Positions 27,294 to 35,271 of a stretch of 64,000 bases of DNA are shown here, one piece after another. The notes under the pieces are model-generated. The model did no database searches. It was not told the DNA's origin and saw only the letters and a program-made list of their open reading frames with translations. The translations under genes and the position numbers were made by a program. Each line of letters starts with the position of its first letter. The stretch's first letter is position 1. Origin of the DNA: Rhodoferax sp. (GTDB lineage: Bacteria > Pseudomonadota > Gammaproteobacteria > Burkholderiales > Burkholderiaceae_C); the NCBI RefSeq assembly GCF_013297935.1, contig NZ_JAAFIX010000005.1, forward strand, positions 212,788 to 276,787. The letters are read 5' to 3'.

Positions 27294-28118
27294 GCCTGCG
27301 TCGAGCACAAAGCCTTTGGGCGCCAGCACGATCACGGTGGAGCCATGCTGAAACCAGCCCATTTCCTGCCCGCGCTCGAAGCGTGCGTTGCAAGCTATCT
27401 TTTTCGGGCCGGTGTACTTCAGGTGAAACAACACATCCAGAAAGTGCAGCCGGATGCTGGCCACCAGCACCGCAGCCACGGGTACCAAGGCCACGCGTTG
27501 CCCCTGCAGCGGGCCGGGGCCGTTCAGCCGGGTGCCGATGAACGCGCGTTCGTTTTTACAGAAGAGCTTTTCCACCCGCTTGAGGGCAATCGGGTTCACG
27601 TTCCAGGTGTCGCCCGAGAAGTAGCGCACTTCGTCCACAGTGCAGTGGTGGGGGGCGTGGAAGCGGTGGTACATGCTGGAGGTGAGCCGCAAGGTCACAA
27701 AGCTGCCGTCGCGCCATTCGCTCACGTCTGCGTCCGGGCCCAGCAGGTCTTCCAGGGTGTACGGAAAGCCTTTGGCCTGGAACACGCGGGTGCCTTCGAT
27801 AGAGCCGCTCGCGCCCACGATGGCGTCGACCGGGCTGGTCATGGCGTCTATGTCTTGCGCTACCGAGCGGGCGCCGTCTTTGAGTTCGCGGGTGAAGCAG
27901 TCATGCATGCTGGAAAAGCGCTGCTTTTTGGCTTCGCGCAAGTCCAGGTCGCTAAAGAACTTCCAGATACCGATGGACGCATCCCGCACCAGCGGCTGCT
28001 CGATCTTGCTGAACCACCCCAGAAAGCGGGTGAGTGCCTGGCGCGGAATACGGTTGGTCAGCAGGAAGTTCAGGTCTTCCTGACTGAGGATTTTTTGAAT
28101 CTGTGCACGTAGTTGCAT
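27237..28118 (-). CDS. psd: Phosphatidylserine decarboxylase proenzyme
   Basis: Makes phosphatidylethanolamine. The 293-residue proenzyme self-cleaves at a Gly-Ser bond to create the pyruvoyl cofactor. The site here is HGST near residue 260, followed by about 32 residues as the small alpha chain. The YHRFHAPHHC histidine motif (about 153-162) is present. It uses Psd's typical INxxLL-type N-terminus in modified form (LNFLLTNRIPRQALT). Convergent overlap with the glycosyltransferase gene. It diverges from the aminotransferase gene with about 40 bp between starts. Confidence 0.93.
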   Translation of the reverse strand: MQLRAQIQKILSQEDLNFLLTNRIPRQALTRFLGWFSKIEQPLVRDASIGIWKFFSDLDLREAKKQRFSSMHDCFTRELKDGARSVAQDIDAMTSPVDAIVGASGSIEGTRVFQAKGFPYTLEDLLGPDADVSEWRDGSFVTLRLTSSMYHRFHAPHHCTVDEVRYFSGDTWNVNPIALKRVEKLFCKNERAFIGTRLNGPGPLQGQRVALVPVAAVLVASIRLHFLDVLFHLKYTGPKKIACNARFERGQEMGWFQHGSTVIVLAPKGFVLDAGLEQGSRVRMGQPLLRWQA

Positions 28119-28159
28119 GGTGATTGTTGATGGTGAAGTTGGATTGAAAGGTGAATGTC

Positions 28160-29824
28160 GTGAATGAATCTCTAGAACTCCAAACCCTGCTGCTGGCCGG
28201 CGTGGGCACGGCTGCGGCAGTGGCGGCCTTGCGCAAATTGAAGGCGCGTGCCGAGCTTTCGCTGGCCAAGCACCGCTCGCTGGCAGGTCATCCGCGCAAT
28301 GCGCGCTTGTTGGCCTCTTTGTTGCCTAACTACAGCTACGACGAGAACCAAGTCTTCGCTGTGGATGGCGCGCCGGTCGATGTGGTGGCGCAACGCAAAG
28401 CGGCGTTCACCGCGCTGGTGCAAGGCATTGCGCAGCGCTACCCCAAGACCCTGGAGGCGGGTGCTTCGGTGATCGATGGCTTGTCGGACATGCAGTTCGT
28501 CAGTGCCTACCGCGTACCCTACCAGTTCAAAGCCATGGTGAAGCAGGGCTTGAAGATGGGTTCGTTTTTGCAGTCGTCGTCCGGCGTGACCGTGACCGAC
28601 TTGGACGGGAATGTGTTCATCGACCTGACCGGCTCCTATGGCGTGAACCTGATGGGCAATGACTTTTACAAAGAGTGCATTGACGAAGGCACCGCCATCG
28701 CCCGCGAACTGGGCCCGGTGCTGGGGGCTTACCACCCGGTCATGGTGGACAACGTGCAGCGCCTGCGCACAGCCTCGGGCATGGACGAGATGTCTTTCCA
28801 CATGTCCGGCACCGAAGCCGTGATGCAAGCCGTGCGCCTGGCCCGCTACCACACCGGCCGCAAAAAACTGGTGCGCTTTTGCGGCTCGTACCATGGCTGG
28901 TGGGGCGATGTGCAGCCCGGCATCGGCAACCCGATGACGGCCAAAGACACGTTCACTTTGTCCGAGATGGGCGAGGGCACTCTGCGCGTACTGCGCAAGC
29001 GCAAAGACATCGCTTGCATCTTGATCAACCCCTTGCAGGCTCTGCACCCCAACATGCAGGCACCTAGTGACGGCTCCTTGCTGGACGGCTCGCGCAAAGC
29101 CGGGTTCGATAAAGCGGCCTACACCTTGTGGCTGCAAACCCTGCGTACGATTTGCGATGAACGCGGCATTGCGCTGATTTTTGACGAGGTGTTTGTCGGC
29201 TTCCGCCTGGCGCCCGGTGGCGCCCAAGAATATTTTGGCGTGCGTGCTGACATGGTGACCTACGGCAAGACATTGGGCGGCGGGCTGCCCATCGGTGTGC
29301 TGTGCGGCAAGCACGAATGGATGCGCCGCTTCCGCGAAGATGCGCCGGCCGATATCTGCTTTGCCCGCGGCACCTTCAACTCGCACCCTTATGTGATGGG
29401 TGCCATGAATGCCTTCTTGCGCAAGCTCGAAACACCCGGGGTGCAAGCCTTCTACGCGGATCTGGACGGTGTCTGGAACCGCCGCGCCAGCCAGCTCAAC
29501 ATCACCATGGAGGCCGCAGGCATGCCGGTGCGCGTGGCCAACCTGTCGACCATCTGGACCGTGACCTACACGCAGCCCGGTTGCTACCACTGGTTGTTTC
29601 AGCACTATTTGCGTTCGCAAGGGCTGGCCTTGAGCTGGGTGGGAACCGGTCGCATGATCTTCAGCCTGAATTTCAGCGATGCGGATTTTGAAGAGGTAAC
29701 CCGCCGGTTTGTGGCGGCAGGTCAGGCGATGCAGCAGGATGGCTGGTGGTGGACCGATGGCGCCCAAACACACAAGGTGATCAAGCGCCGCATCCTGCGG
29801 GAGATGTTGGCCGCCAAGTTCTAA
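28160..29824 (+). CDS. Class III aminotransferase (HemL-like), membrane-anchored
   Basis: PLP-dependent class III aminotransferase of about 554 residues, more than 100 longer than HemL. The N-terminus has a hydrophobic segment (LLLAGVGTAAAVAAL, about residues 8-22) and a 100-residue extension. The catalytic core has SGTEAVMQAVRLAR, FCGSYHGWWGD, LIFDEVFVGFRLAP and the lysine motif YGKTLGGGLPIG. I prefer GTG 28160 (AAAGG eight bases upstream) to GTG 28151. The substrate is unknown. The flanking psd, glycosyltransferase and Mpo1-like genes suggest an envelope-lipid role, but this is inference. Confidence 0.85.
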   Translation: MNESLELQTLLLAGVGTAAAVAALRKLKARAELSLAKHRSLAGHPRNARLLASLLPNYSYDENQVFAVDGAPVDVVAQRKAAFTALVQGIAQRYPKTLEAGASVIDGLSDMQFVSAYRVPYQFKAMVKQGLKMGSFLQSSSGVTVTDLDGNVFIDLTGSYGVNLMGNDFYKECIDEGTAIARELGPVLGAYHPVMVDNVQRLRTASGMDEMSFHMSGTEAVMQAVRLARYHTGRKKLVRFCGSYHGWWGDVQPGIGNPMTAKDTFTLSEMGEGTLRVLRKRKDIACILINPLQALHPNMQAPSDGSLLDGSRKAGFDKAAYTLWLQTLRTICDERGIALIFDEVFVGFRLAPGGAQEYFGVRADMVTYGKTLGGGLPIGVLCGKHEWMRRFREDAPADICFARGTFNSHPYVMGAMNAFLRKLETPGVQAFYADLDGVWNRRASQLNITMEAAGMPVRVANLSTIWTVTYTQPGCYHWLFQHYLRSQGLALSWVGTGRMIFSLNFSDADFEEVTRRFVAAGQAMQQDGWWWTDGAQTHKVIKRRILREMLAAKF

Positions 29825-29835
29825 GCCGCAGAGGG

Positions 29836-29859
29836 CCGGAACCTGGCGACGGGTTCCGG
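29836..29859. terminator. Terminator-like hairpin between convergent genes
   Basis: 8-bp stem CCGGAACC with GGTTCCGG and an 8-nt loop between the stop codons of the aminotransferase and Mpo1-like genes. There is no T-run on either strand, so it is at best a weak terminator. Confidence 0.4.
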
Positions 29860-30474
29860 TCAGGTGGGAGCGTGGTCCATATTGCCGCGGGGCTCAATAA
29901 GCTCGCCGCGCAACAGGGCCAGAGGGGCTTTGTAGTACAGCTTGATGTCGTGGAAAGGGTCGGTCAGGATTTTGGTCATCCACACCAGACCGGACATCAC
30001 GTCCTTGATAAAGAAGAGGTGCACAGTGCGGAAGAGCAAGCCACCTACGCCCACGGCCAACCAGAGTTCACCGGTGTGGCGCATGAAGGCTTCAATGCCG
30101 GCGGTGGCTTCGTAGTAGCCGAACAGGGTGGGGTCAATCCAGAGCATCACGGGCGCTGCAGCCCAAATAGCCAGGAGCACCACTTTGCGCTGGAGGTTAT
30201 AGCCAACCTTGATCTCTTCTTTGTACTCGTGCGTGGCCTTGTTGACATGGTCATAGCCCAGCGGCTCAAAGAAAAAATGACCGGCTTGGCGCGATGTCAT
30301 GGACACCAGCCAGGCGACCAGCGCTGCTAGAGCCGGGTCTTTGAACAGCAGCGCGTAGGCCACCAAAAAGCTGATCGCGCTCAACAAGTGCAACGACTGG
30401 TTGATGCGGCTGTGGTGGTAATAGCGGTGGTCGTCCCAGCGCTGGATCTTGAGTTGTTTGAAAAAGTCTTGCAT
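29860..30474 (-). CDS. Mpo1-like (DUF962) membrane protein
   Basis: 204-residue polytopic membrane protein. The N-terminal YYHHSRINQSLHLLSA and the later SRQAGHFFFEPLGYDHVNKATHEY resemble the histidine-rich pattern of the Mpo1/DUF962 family. Mpo1 in yeast is an iron-dependent dioxygenase that shortens 2-hydroxy fatty acids. Three to four membrane spans are visible (about 31-60, 100-120, 140-160). The histidines are placed near membrane boundaries, as expected for a metal site. The assignment rests on pattern only and should be tested with a profile search. Convergent with the aminotransferase gene. Confidence 0.6.
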   Translation of the reverse strand: MQDFFKQLKIQRWDDHRYYHHSRINQSLHLLSAISFLVAYALLFKDPALAALVAWLVSMTSRQAGHFFFEPLGYDHVNKATHEYKEEIKVGYNLQRKVVLLAIWAAAPVMLWIDPTLFGYYEATAGIEAFMRHTGELWLAVGVGGLLFRTVHLFFIKDVMSGLVWMTKILTDPFHDIKLYYKAPLALLRGELIEPRGNMDHAPT

Positions 30475-30567
30475 AGACGAAGTCTCCAGGAATCGGAAAA
30501 TTCATGCTACCCAGACTTGATGGCAGAGCCGTGACAAGCCCTGTGACAGTTTGGTTAAAGCGCAGGC

Positions 30568-31002
30568 CTAGTCTTTGGTGGCGTGGCGCTGCACGCAGGC
30601 GATGTAGGCATCGCCGTCCGGCGGCCGTCCGGCACGCTGGCTCTCCCACAGCATGGTGCCCAGGCACTCCATGGCTTCGTGGTGGGCCTGGTGCAAAGAG
30701 TTGCGCTTGTGGGTCAACAGCTCCACCGCCTGACGGATGCCCCGGGGCTGGTCGATGCTGCACTGCTCGCTGATGGACAGGTGCATGCTCAGGTGCAGAA
30801 AGGGGTTGGTGCGCCCTTCGGTGGCCTCGTACATGGTAGCCACAGCGAGGTCGACGTCGGCAAAGTCGCCAGCGTACTCGGGGTGCTCGTCCATCCATTG
30901 TGCTGCTATGGTTTCAATAGCTTCCATCGCACTGCCTGTGCGGGCCTTGGCGTAAACGGAGCAAAAGAATCGACGTACGTCTTCTTGGGATGGATTGAAC
31001 AT
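30568..31002 (-). CDS. DUF1841 family protein
   Basis: 144-residue cytoplasmic protein of unknown function. The start MFNPSQEDVRRFF and the HLSMHLSISEQCSIDQPRGIR block match the DUF1841 family common in beta- and gammaproteobacteria. It has several conserved His, including HHEAMECLG. A copy of the dispersed repeat lies inside it on the opposite strand and encodes about residues 14-33 (SAMEAIETIAA region) in frame. Confidence 0.85.
   Translation of the reverse strand: MFNPSQEDVRRFFCSVYAKARTGSAMEAIETIAAQWMDEHPEYAGDFADVDLAVATMYEATEGRTNPFLHLSMHLSISEQCSIDQPRGIRQAVELLTHKRNSLHQAHHEAMECLGTMLWESQRAGRPPDGDAYIACVQRHATKD
30903..30961 (+). repeat. Dispersed 59-bp repeat, copy H (antisense within DUF1841)
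   Basis: GCTAT and ATAGC at positions 3-7 and 15-19 form the perfect inverted repeat. AGCT is kept at 17-20, CGCA at 26-29 and GGGC at 40-43, in gap-free register with the other copies. It is the most diverged of the eight over positions 30-39. Confidence 0.65.
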
Positions 31003-31141
31003 GGTGTCGAGGTTAGCACGCCGTCAGCGTCTGACCCTGAGCCGCCATGTTGCAACATGGCGCTTGCATTCAGGTCAAAGCTATCTGCAAGGCCCGGGGT
31101 TGGTTGCTATTGCGCAGGTTATTTTGCTTGGGGCACGAGTG

Positions 31142-32968
31142 CTAATCGTGCCAGTCCGGGCGCTTTCGCTTCTCCTGGTCGGCGCGCTCTTGCGCCATTT
31201 GCTCTTCGAGTTGTTGGCGGCCTTGCTTGATGGTGGCAATCAGCTTGCTGCTGTCTTTGAAATGGGGGCGCATTTTTTCAAACAGGGCGAGGTTGTGCTG
31301 GCGAAAGCGCATGGCCGTCTGGCGCGCGACGTGGGCCGGTTGGCCGAGGGTTTCCAGCACACTGCGCGCGCTGCGCAGGCTTGACTCGAACAACTCACGC
31401 TCCACCAGCGTGACGCCGCGTTCACGCAGCTGATTCCAGTGGGTGACGTCCCGAGCCCGCGCCACGATCGGGAGTTGCGGAAAGTGCTCGCGCACCAGGT
31501 CTACGACGGCCAAGGATTGCTCAACATCGTCGACGGCCACGACCAAAACCTTGGCTTTATCCGCCCCGGAGATCCGCAGTAAGTCCAGGCGGGTCGCGTC
31601 CCCATAAAAGACCCGGTAACCCAGCTTGCGGGCGACTTCGACCATATCGGCATCATGGTCCAGCACGGTAGACGAGATGCCTTCGGCCAACATGACCCGT
31701 CCCACAATCTGCCCGTAGCGCCCGAAGCCCGCAATGATGACCGGTGCATCCTGGGGCTCGGCGATTTCTTCCAGCGCGCTGCCACGCCGGGCTGCATAGC
31801 GGGGCAGCAGCAAGCGATCTACCGCGACCAGCACCAAGGGACTCAGGAGCATGGACACGGCGACAGCGCCAATCAGCAGCGATGCCGTCTGGGCGGGAAA
31901 TACGTGTGCGCCCGCGGCCGCTTGAAACACGACAAAAGCAAACTCGCCCCCTTGGGCGAGCAACAAGGTGAACACCGGGCGCTCAGCGGCAGGTAGTTGA
32001 ATATGCCGCGCCAGCGAATAGATCACCCCGGCTTTCACCACCAGAAAGCCCAGCACCACCAGCGCCATAGCACCCGGGGACTCGCGCAGCACGCCAAAAT
32101 CAATACTCATGCCCACGGCAATAAAAAACAGGCCGAGTAACAGACCTTTGAAGGGCTCCAAGTCGGTTTCCAGCTCGCGCCGGTATTCGCTCTCGGCCAA
32201 CAGCACGCCGGCCAAAAAAGCCCCCAGCGCCATGCTCAGGCCGACCAGCAGCATGAGCGCCGATATGCCGACGACCAGCAGCAAGGCCGCTGCGGTAAAG
32301 ATTTCAGGGGTACGGGAGCGGGCAATCCAGCGAAACAGAGGCCGCAAGAGTAGTCGACCACCGAGCACGATACAGGCAATGACTGCTATTATTTTTATAG
32401 CTGACTGCGCATATTCCACCGGGGCTGGGTCGATATTTTGGCCCGAAACGGTCCCAAGTAAGGGGAGCAGCGCCAAAATAGGAATAGCGGCCACGTCTTG
32501 GAACAACAGGATCGAGAACGCGGCCTGTCCGCTGGGCGTGGGCAATAGGTTGCGCTCCTCCATGACCTGCAATGCAATGGCCGTGCTGGAGAGCGCCAGA
32601 CCGAGAGCGCCCACCAGGCTCAAGCGCCAACTCACGCCACAGGCCAGGGCCACCAGCATCAACAGAGCGGTGCAGCCCAGCACTTGCAAGGCGCCCCAGC
32701 CGAAAATGGATCGGCGCAGGCTCCAGAGCCTGCGGGGCTCCAGCTCCAGACCGACCAAAAACAACATGAGTACGACGCCGAATTCGGCAAAGTGAAGAAT
32801 GTCTTCCACATTGGTTACGAGGCCGGCGCCCCAGGGGCCGATGGCAATGCCTGCGGCAAGGTAGCCAATGATGGCTCCGAGGCCCAGTGCCTTGGAGACG
32901 GGCACAGCAATGACTGCCGCACTCAGGTAAATCAGGCTGTTGAGCAGCCAAGCGGGTGCGTGTTCCAT
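31142..32968 (-). CDS. kefC: KefB/KefC-type glutathione-regulated potassium efflux antiporter
   Basis: CPA2 cation/proton antiporter of 608 residues, in the KefB/KefC size range. It has about 12 membrane spans, ending near residue 375, including the exchanger core LLFQDVAAIPILALLPLLG. A cytoplasmic RCK (TrkA-N) domain follows, with GFGRYGQIVGRV. The basic tail (KRKRPDWHD) resembles Kef proteins. I start it at ATG 32968, one base after the stop of the flavodoxin-fold gene. Kef channels open when glutathione adducts form, which acidifies the cell for protection. A repeat copy (32383-32441) encodes about residues 176-196 at the edge of a membrane span. Confidence 0.88.
   Translation of the reverse strand: MEHAPAWLLNSLIYLSAAVIAVPVSKALGLGAIIGYLAAGIAIGPWGAGLVTNVEDILHFAEFGVVLMLFLVGLELEPRRLWSLRRSIFGWGALQVLGCTALLMLVALACGVSWRLSLVGALGLALSSTAIALQVMEERNLLPTPSGQAAFSILLFQDVAAIPILALLPLLGTVSGQNIDPAPVEYAQSAIKIIAVIACIVLGGRLLLRPLFRWIARSRTPEIFTAAALLLVVGISALMLLVGLSMALGAFLAGVLLAESEYRRELETDLEPFKGLLLGLFFIAVGMSIDFGVLRESPGAMALVVLGFLVVKAGVIYSLARHIQLPAAERPVFTLLLAQGGEFAFVVFQAAAGAHVFPAQTASLLIGAVAVSMLLSPLVLVAVDRLLLPRYAARRGSALEEIAEPQDAPVIIAGFGRYGQIVGRVMLAEGISSTVLDHDADMVEVARKLGYRVFYGDATRLDLLRISGADKAKVLVVAVDDVEQSLAVVDLVREHFPQLPIVARARDVTHWNQLRERGVTLVERELFESSLRSARSVLETLGQPAHVARQTAMRFRQHNLALFEKMRPHFKDSSKLIATIKQGRQQLEEQMAQERADQEKRKRPDWHD
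32383..32441 (+). repeat. Dispersed 59-bp repeat, copy C (antisense within kefC)
   Basis: Perfect GCTAT-N7-ATAGC inverted repeat, GCGC at positions 25-28 and GGGGCT at 39-44. In the kefC frame it encodes VEYAQSAIKIIA, close to VEYAQGATSLIA in ImuB from copy F. Confidence 0.85.
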
Positions 32969-32969
32969 G

Positions 32970-33593
32970 TCAGTGTTCTTCTGCGGGGCGGTCGCGTTCC
33001 GGGACTTCGCAGGCGATGCAGTCCTCCAAGTCGTCAAGCTCAGGCCAGTTCGGGTAGGTGTTCAGCCGTTGGGCGAAGGTGTTGACGTGTTCTGTCATGG
33101 CCTCCTGCGACGCGCTGTGGGCGCCGTGCAGCACCATGGGGGGGAGAAAGCGCATGCCGCAAAGTGCTGCAGTTTGTTCATAAGGCGGCAAAAACGCGTC
33201 GAAAAAGTAGCGGTTGTAGCCTTGGGGGTGGTAAGACGACTCCGCACCTCCGGTGCTGGCCACGAGCCAGAGGTCTTTGCCCTTGAGCGCGCTGGCACCA
33301 TGTCCGTAGGCCCAGCCGTAGCTCAAAACCTCATCCACCCACAGCTTGAGGAGTGCCGGCATGGAGTACCACTGGACCGGATGCATCAACACCACGAGCT
33401 GCGCGGCGTCGAGTTTGGCTTGCTCCTCTTGCACGGCAATAGCGTAGTCGGGGTAAGTCTCGTACAAGTCGCACAGCGCTACCCCCGGGGTGGCAATGGC
33501 GGCGGTGCGTAACGCACGGTTTACCCGCGAGTTGCGCCAGTTCGGGTGCGCCGCTATGACGTAGATCGAAGGTGGTTGGTTTTCATGGCCCAT
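32970..33593 (-). CDS. NAD(P)H oxidoreductase, KefF/KefG-type Kef ancillary protein
   Basis: Flavodoxin-fold quinone reductase of 207 residues. The N-terminus has IYVIAAHPNWRNSRVNRAL and later HPVQWYSMPALLKLWVDEVL and YGHGASALKGK, the signature of the KefF/KefG/MdaB group. KefF and KefG bind Kef antiporters and are needed for full activity. The stop codon sits one base before the kefC start, so the two are translationally coupled and almost surely partners. The protein has a C-terminal acidic tail of about 30 residues with CIAC. Confidence 0.88.
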   Translation of the reverse strand: MGHENQPPSIYVIAAHPNWRNSRVNRALRTAAIATPGVALCDLYETYPDYAIAVQEEQAKLDAAQLVVLMHPVQWYSMPALLKLWVDEVLSYGWAYGHGASALKGKDLWLVASTGGAESSYHPQGYNRYFFDAFLPPYEQTAALCGMRFLPPMVLHGAHSASQEAMTEHVNTFAQRLNTYPNWPELDDLEDCIACEVPERDRPAEEH

Positions 33594-33634
33594 GCCGATA
33601 ACATAGCGCAGTTATCAGTGAGGAGATTTTGCGT

Positions 33635-34252
33635 ATGCCCGTGGTTGTTGTTGCGAATCCCAAAGGCGGGGTGGGGAAGTCCACGATGTCGACCCAGATT
33701 GCCGGGTATTTTGCCTCCCAAGGGCACGCGGTGATGCTCGGAGATGCCGACCGGCAGCAGTCCTCGCAACTCTGGTTGAGCTTGCGTCCGCAGGCGGCCA
33801 AGCCGATTGCCGGTTGGGCCATGGGCGAAGACGGCTTAGCGAAGCCGCCTAAAGGCACCAGCCATGTCGTGCTGGACACCCCGGCTGGATTGCACGGCAA
33901 GCGCTTGAAAGAAATTTTGAAAATCGCCACGCACGTAGTGGTGCCCCTGCAGCCCAGCATTTTTGATATTTTTGCCACCAAACCTTTCTTGGATGAGCTG
34001 GCAGCGAGTTCGCGGGCCGACAAGTTTAAGGTGGGGATTGTGGGCATGCGGGTGGACGAGCGCACGCTGGCTTCTGAGCAACTTCAACAGTTTGTCGGCA
34101 GTCTCGGCTTGCCGGTACTGGGCTCGGTGCGCGACACCCAGAATTACATTCAAACCACGGCCCGCGGGTTGACCATATTCGACGTGGCGCCCGGCAAGGT
34201 GGAGCGCGACCTGCAGCAGTGGGTGCCGATTTGCGAATGGCTCAATAGCTGA
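33635..34252 (+). CDS. Orphan ParA/MinD-family ATPase
   Basis: 205-residue deviant Walker ATPase with NPKGGVGKST at residues 8-17 and the Walker B-like VVLDTPAG near 79. There is no parB, cheW or minE gene adjacent, so this is a stand-alone ParA-like protein of the kind that positions cellular cargo such as chemosensory arrays, pili or storage granules. The cargo is not shown by sequence. ATG 33635 with AGGAG nine bases upstream is preferred over TTG 33629. Confidence 0.85.
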   Translation: MPVVVVANPKGGVGKSTMSTQIAGYFASQGHAVMLGDADRQQSSQLWLSLRPQAAKPIAGWAMGEDGLAKPPKGTSHVVLDTPAGLHGKRLKEILKIATHVVVPLQPSIFDIFATKPFLDELAASSRADKFKVGIVGMRVDERTLASEQLQQFVGSLGLPVLGSVRDTQNYIQTTARGLTIFDVAPGKVERDLQQWVPICEWLNS

Positions 34253-34306
34253 CAGCTTGTCACGCCGGCTACAAGCAAAATGTCTATCGCTGGCTAGAGT
34301 TTGTGC

Positions 34307-34762
34307 ATGAGAACTTTCAGCACACTCGCGGAGTTGTCCGCTCAAGTCGGCACCACGGTCGCAGTCAGTGATTGGGTGACTGTCAGTCAGTCGCAAATTG
34401 ACTTGTTTGCCCAAGCCACGGGAGACCATCAGTGGATCCATGTCGACACGTTACGGGCTGCGCAAGGGCCTTTTGGTGCCCCGGTTGCCCACGGTTTTTT
34501 GACCTTGTCCTTGATCCCGCAGTTTCTGGAGTCCAGCCTCACGGTCCTGGAGGTCCGCATGGGCGTGAACTATGGCCTCAACAAGGTGCGGTTCGTGTCG
34601 CCGGTGCCCGTCAATAGCCGCTTGCGTGCCCACCTAAAGCTGTTGTCCGCTGAGTCAATTGACCAAGCCGGTGTGCAGCAAAGCTGGGAAATCACCATCG
34701 AGCGCGAGGGCTCTGTCAAGCCCGCCTGCGTGGCCGAAGCATTGGTGCGGCAATACCCTTGA
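34307..34762 (+). CDS. MaoC-family (R)-hydratase
   Basis: Hot-dog-fold protein of 151 residues in the MaoC/NodN group, which hydrates trans-2-enoyl-CoA to (R)-3-hydroxyacyl-CoA. The catalytic hydratase motif is ATGDHQWIHVD (about residues 33-43), followed by FGAPVAHGFLTLSLIP. The start at ATG 34307 replaces an unlikely TTG two codons earlier. The physiological substrate is not evident. Confidence 0.88.
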   Translation: MRTFSTLAELSAQVGTTVAVSDWVTVSQSQIDLFAQATGDHQWIHVDTLRAAQGPFGAPVAHGFLTLSLIPQFLESSLTVLEVRMGVNYGLNKVRFVSPVPVNSRLRAHLKLLSAESIDQAGVQQSWEITIEREGSVKPACVAEALVRQYP

Positions 34763-34786
34763 GTGCGGGCGGGCGTTGGGCCGCAA

Positions 34787-35251
34787 TCAGTGACCGAAGC
34801 CGTTCTGCCGCCAAGCCTCAAAAACAGTCACCGCCACGGCATTCGATAGGTTGAGGCTGCGTTGGTCGGGTCGCATGGGCAGGCGCAAGCTTCGCTCCGG
34901 GCTGAACGAGGTGCGGACAAAGTCGGAAATCCCTTTGGTCTCCGAGCCGTACACCAGCCAGTCTCCCGGCCTGAAGGCCACTTCAAAAGGACTGCGAGTC
35001 CCCCGGGTGGTCAGCGTAAAAAGGCGCTCGGGGTCGGGCTTCTCGTCCTCAAGAAACTGCGACCAACTGGCATGGCGTTTGAGTTGCGCGTACTCGTGGT
35101 AATCGAGTCCGGCGCGCCGCATGTGTTTGTCGTCCATCGAAAAACCGAGCGGTTCGACCAAGTGCAGCTGGCAACCGGTGTTGGCTGCCAGACGAATGAC
35201 GTTGCCGGTATTGGGAGGTATCTCCGGCTCAACTAGAACAATATGAAACAT
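34787..35251 (-). CDS. trmL: tRNA (cytidine/uridine(34)-2'-O)-methyltransferase
   Basis: SPOUT-fold SAM-dependent enzyme of 154 residues that methylates the wobble ribose of leucine tRNAs. The family motifs EPEIPPNTGNVIRLAANTG (residues 8-26, given in part), YGSETKGI and LPMRPDQRSLNLSNAVAV are present. The length is exact for TrmL. Same strand as comF, 20 bp downstream of it. Confidence 0.95.
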   Translation of the reverse strand: MFHIVLVEPEIPPNTGNVIRLAANTGCQLHLVEPLGFSMDDKHMRRAGLDYHEYAQLKRHASWSQFLEDEKPDPERLFTLTTRGTRSPFEVAFRPGDWLVYGSETKGISDFVRTSFSPERSLRLPMRPDQRSLNLSNAVAVTVFEAWRQNGFGH

Positions 35252-35271
35252 CCTGCGATTGTCTACGGATG

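Noticed and set aside
28172..29773. 533-residue antisense open frame across the aminotransferase gene
   Set aside because: It mirrors a well-supported gene, is His/Gln/Val-rich as expected for a shadow of GC-rich coding sequence, and has no motif.
34245..34300. AATAGCT and GGCTAC segments between parA and maoC
   Set aside because: Alignment to the repeat needs a four-base gap and lacks the GCGC core.
33594..34300. Plasmid-type parAB locus
   Set aside because: Only a ParA-like gene is present. There is no ParB frame or iteron-like sequence around it.
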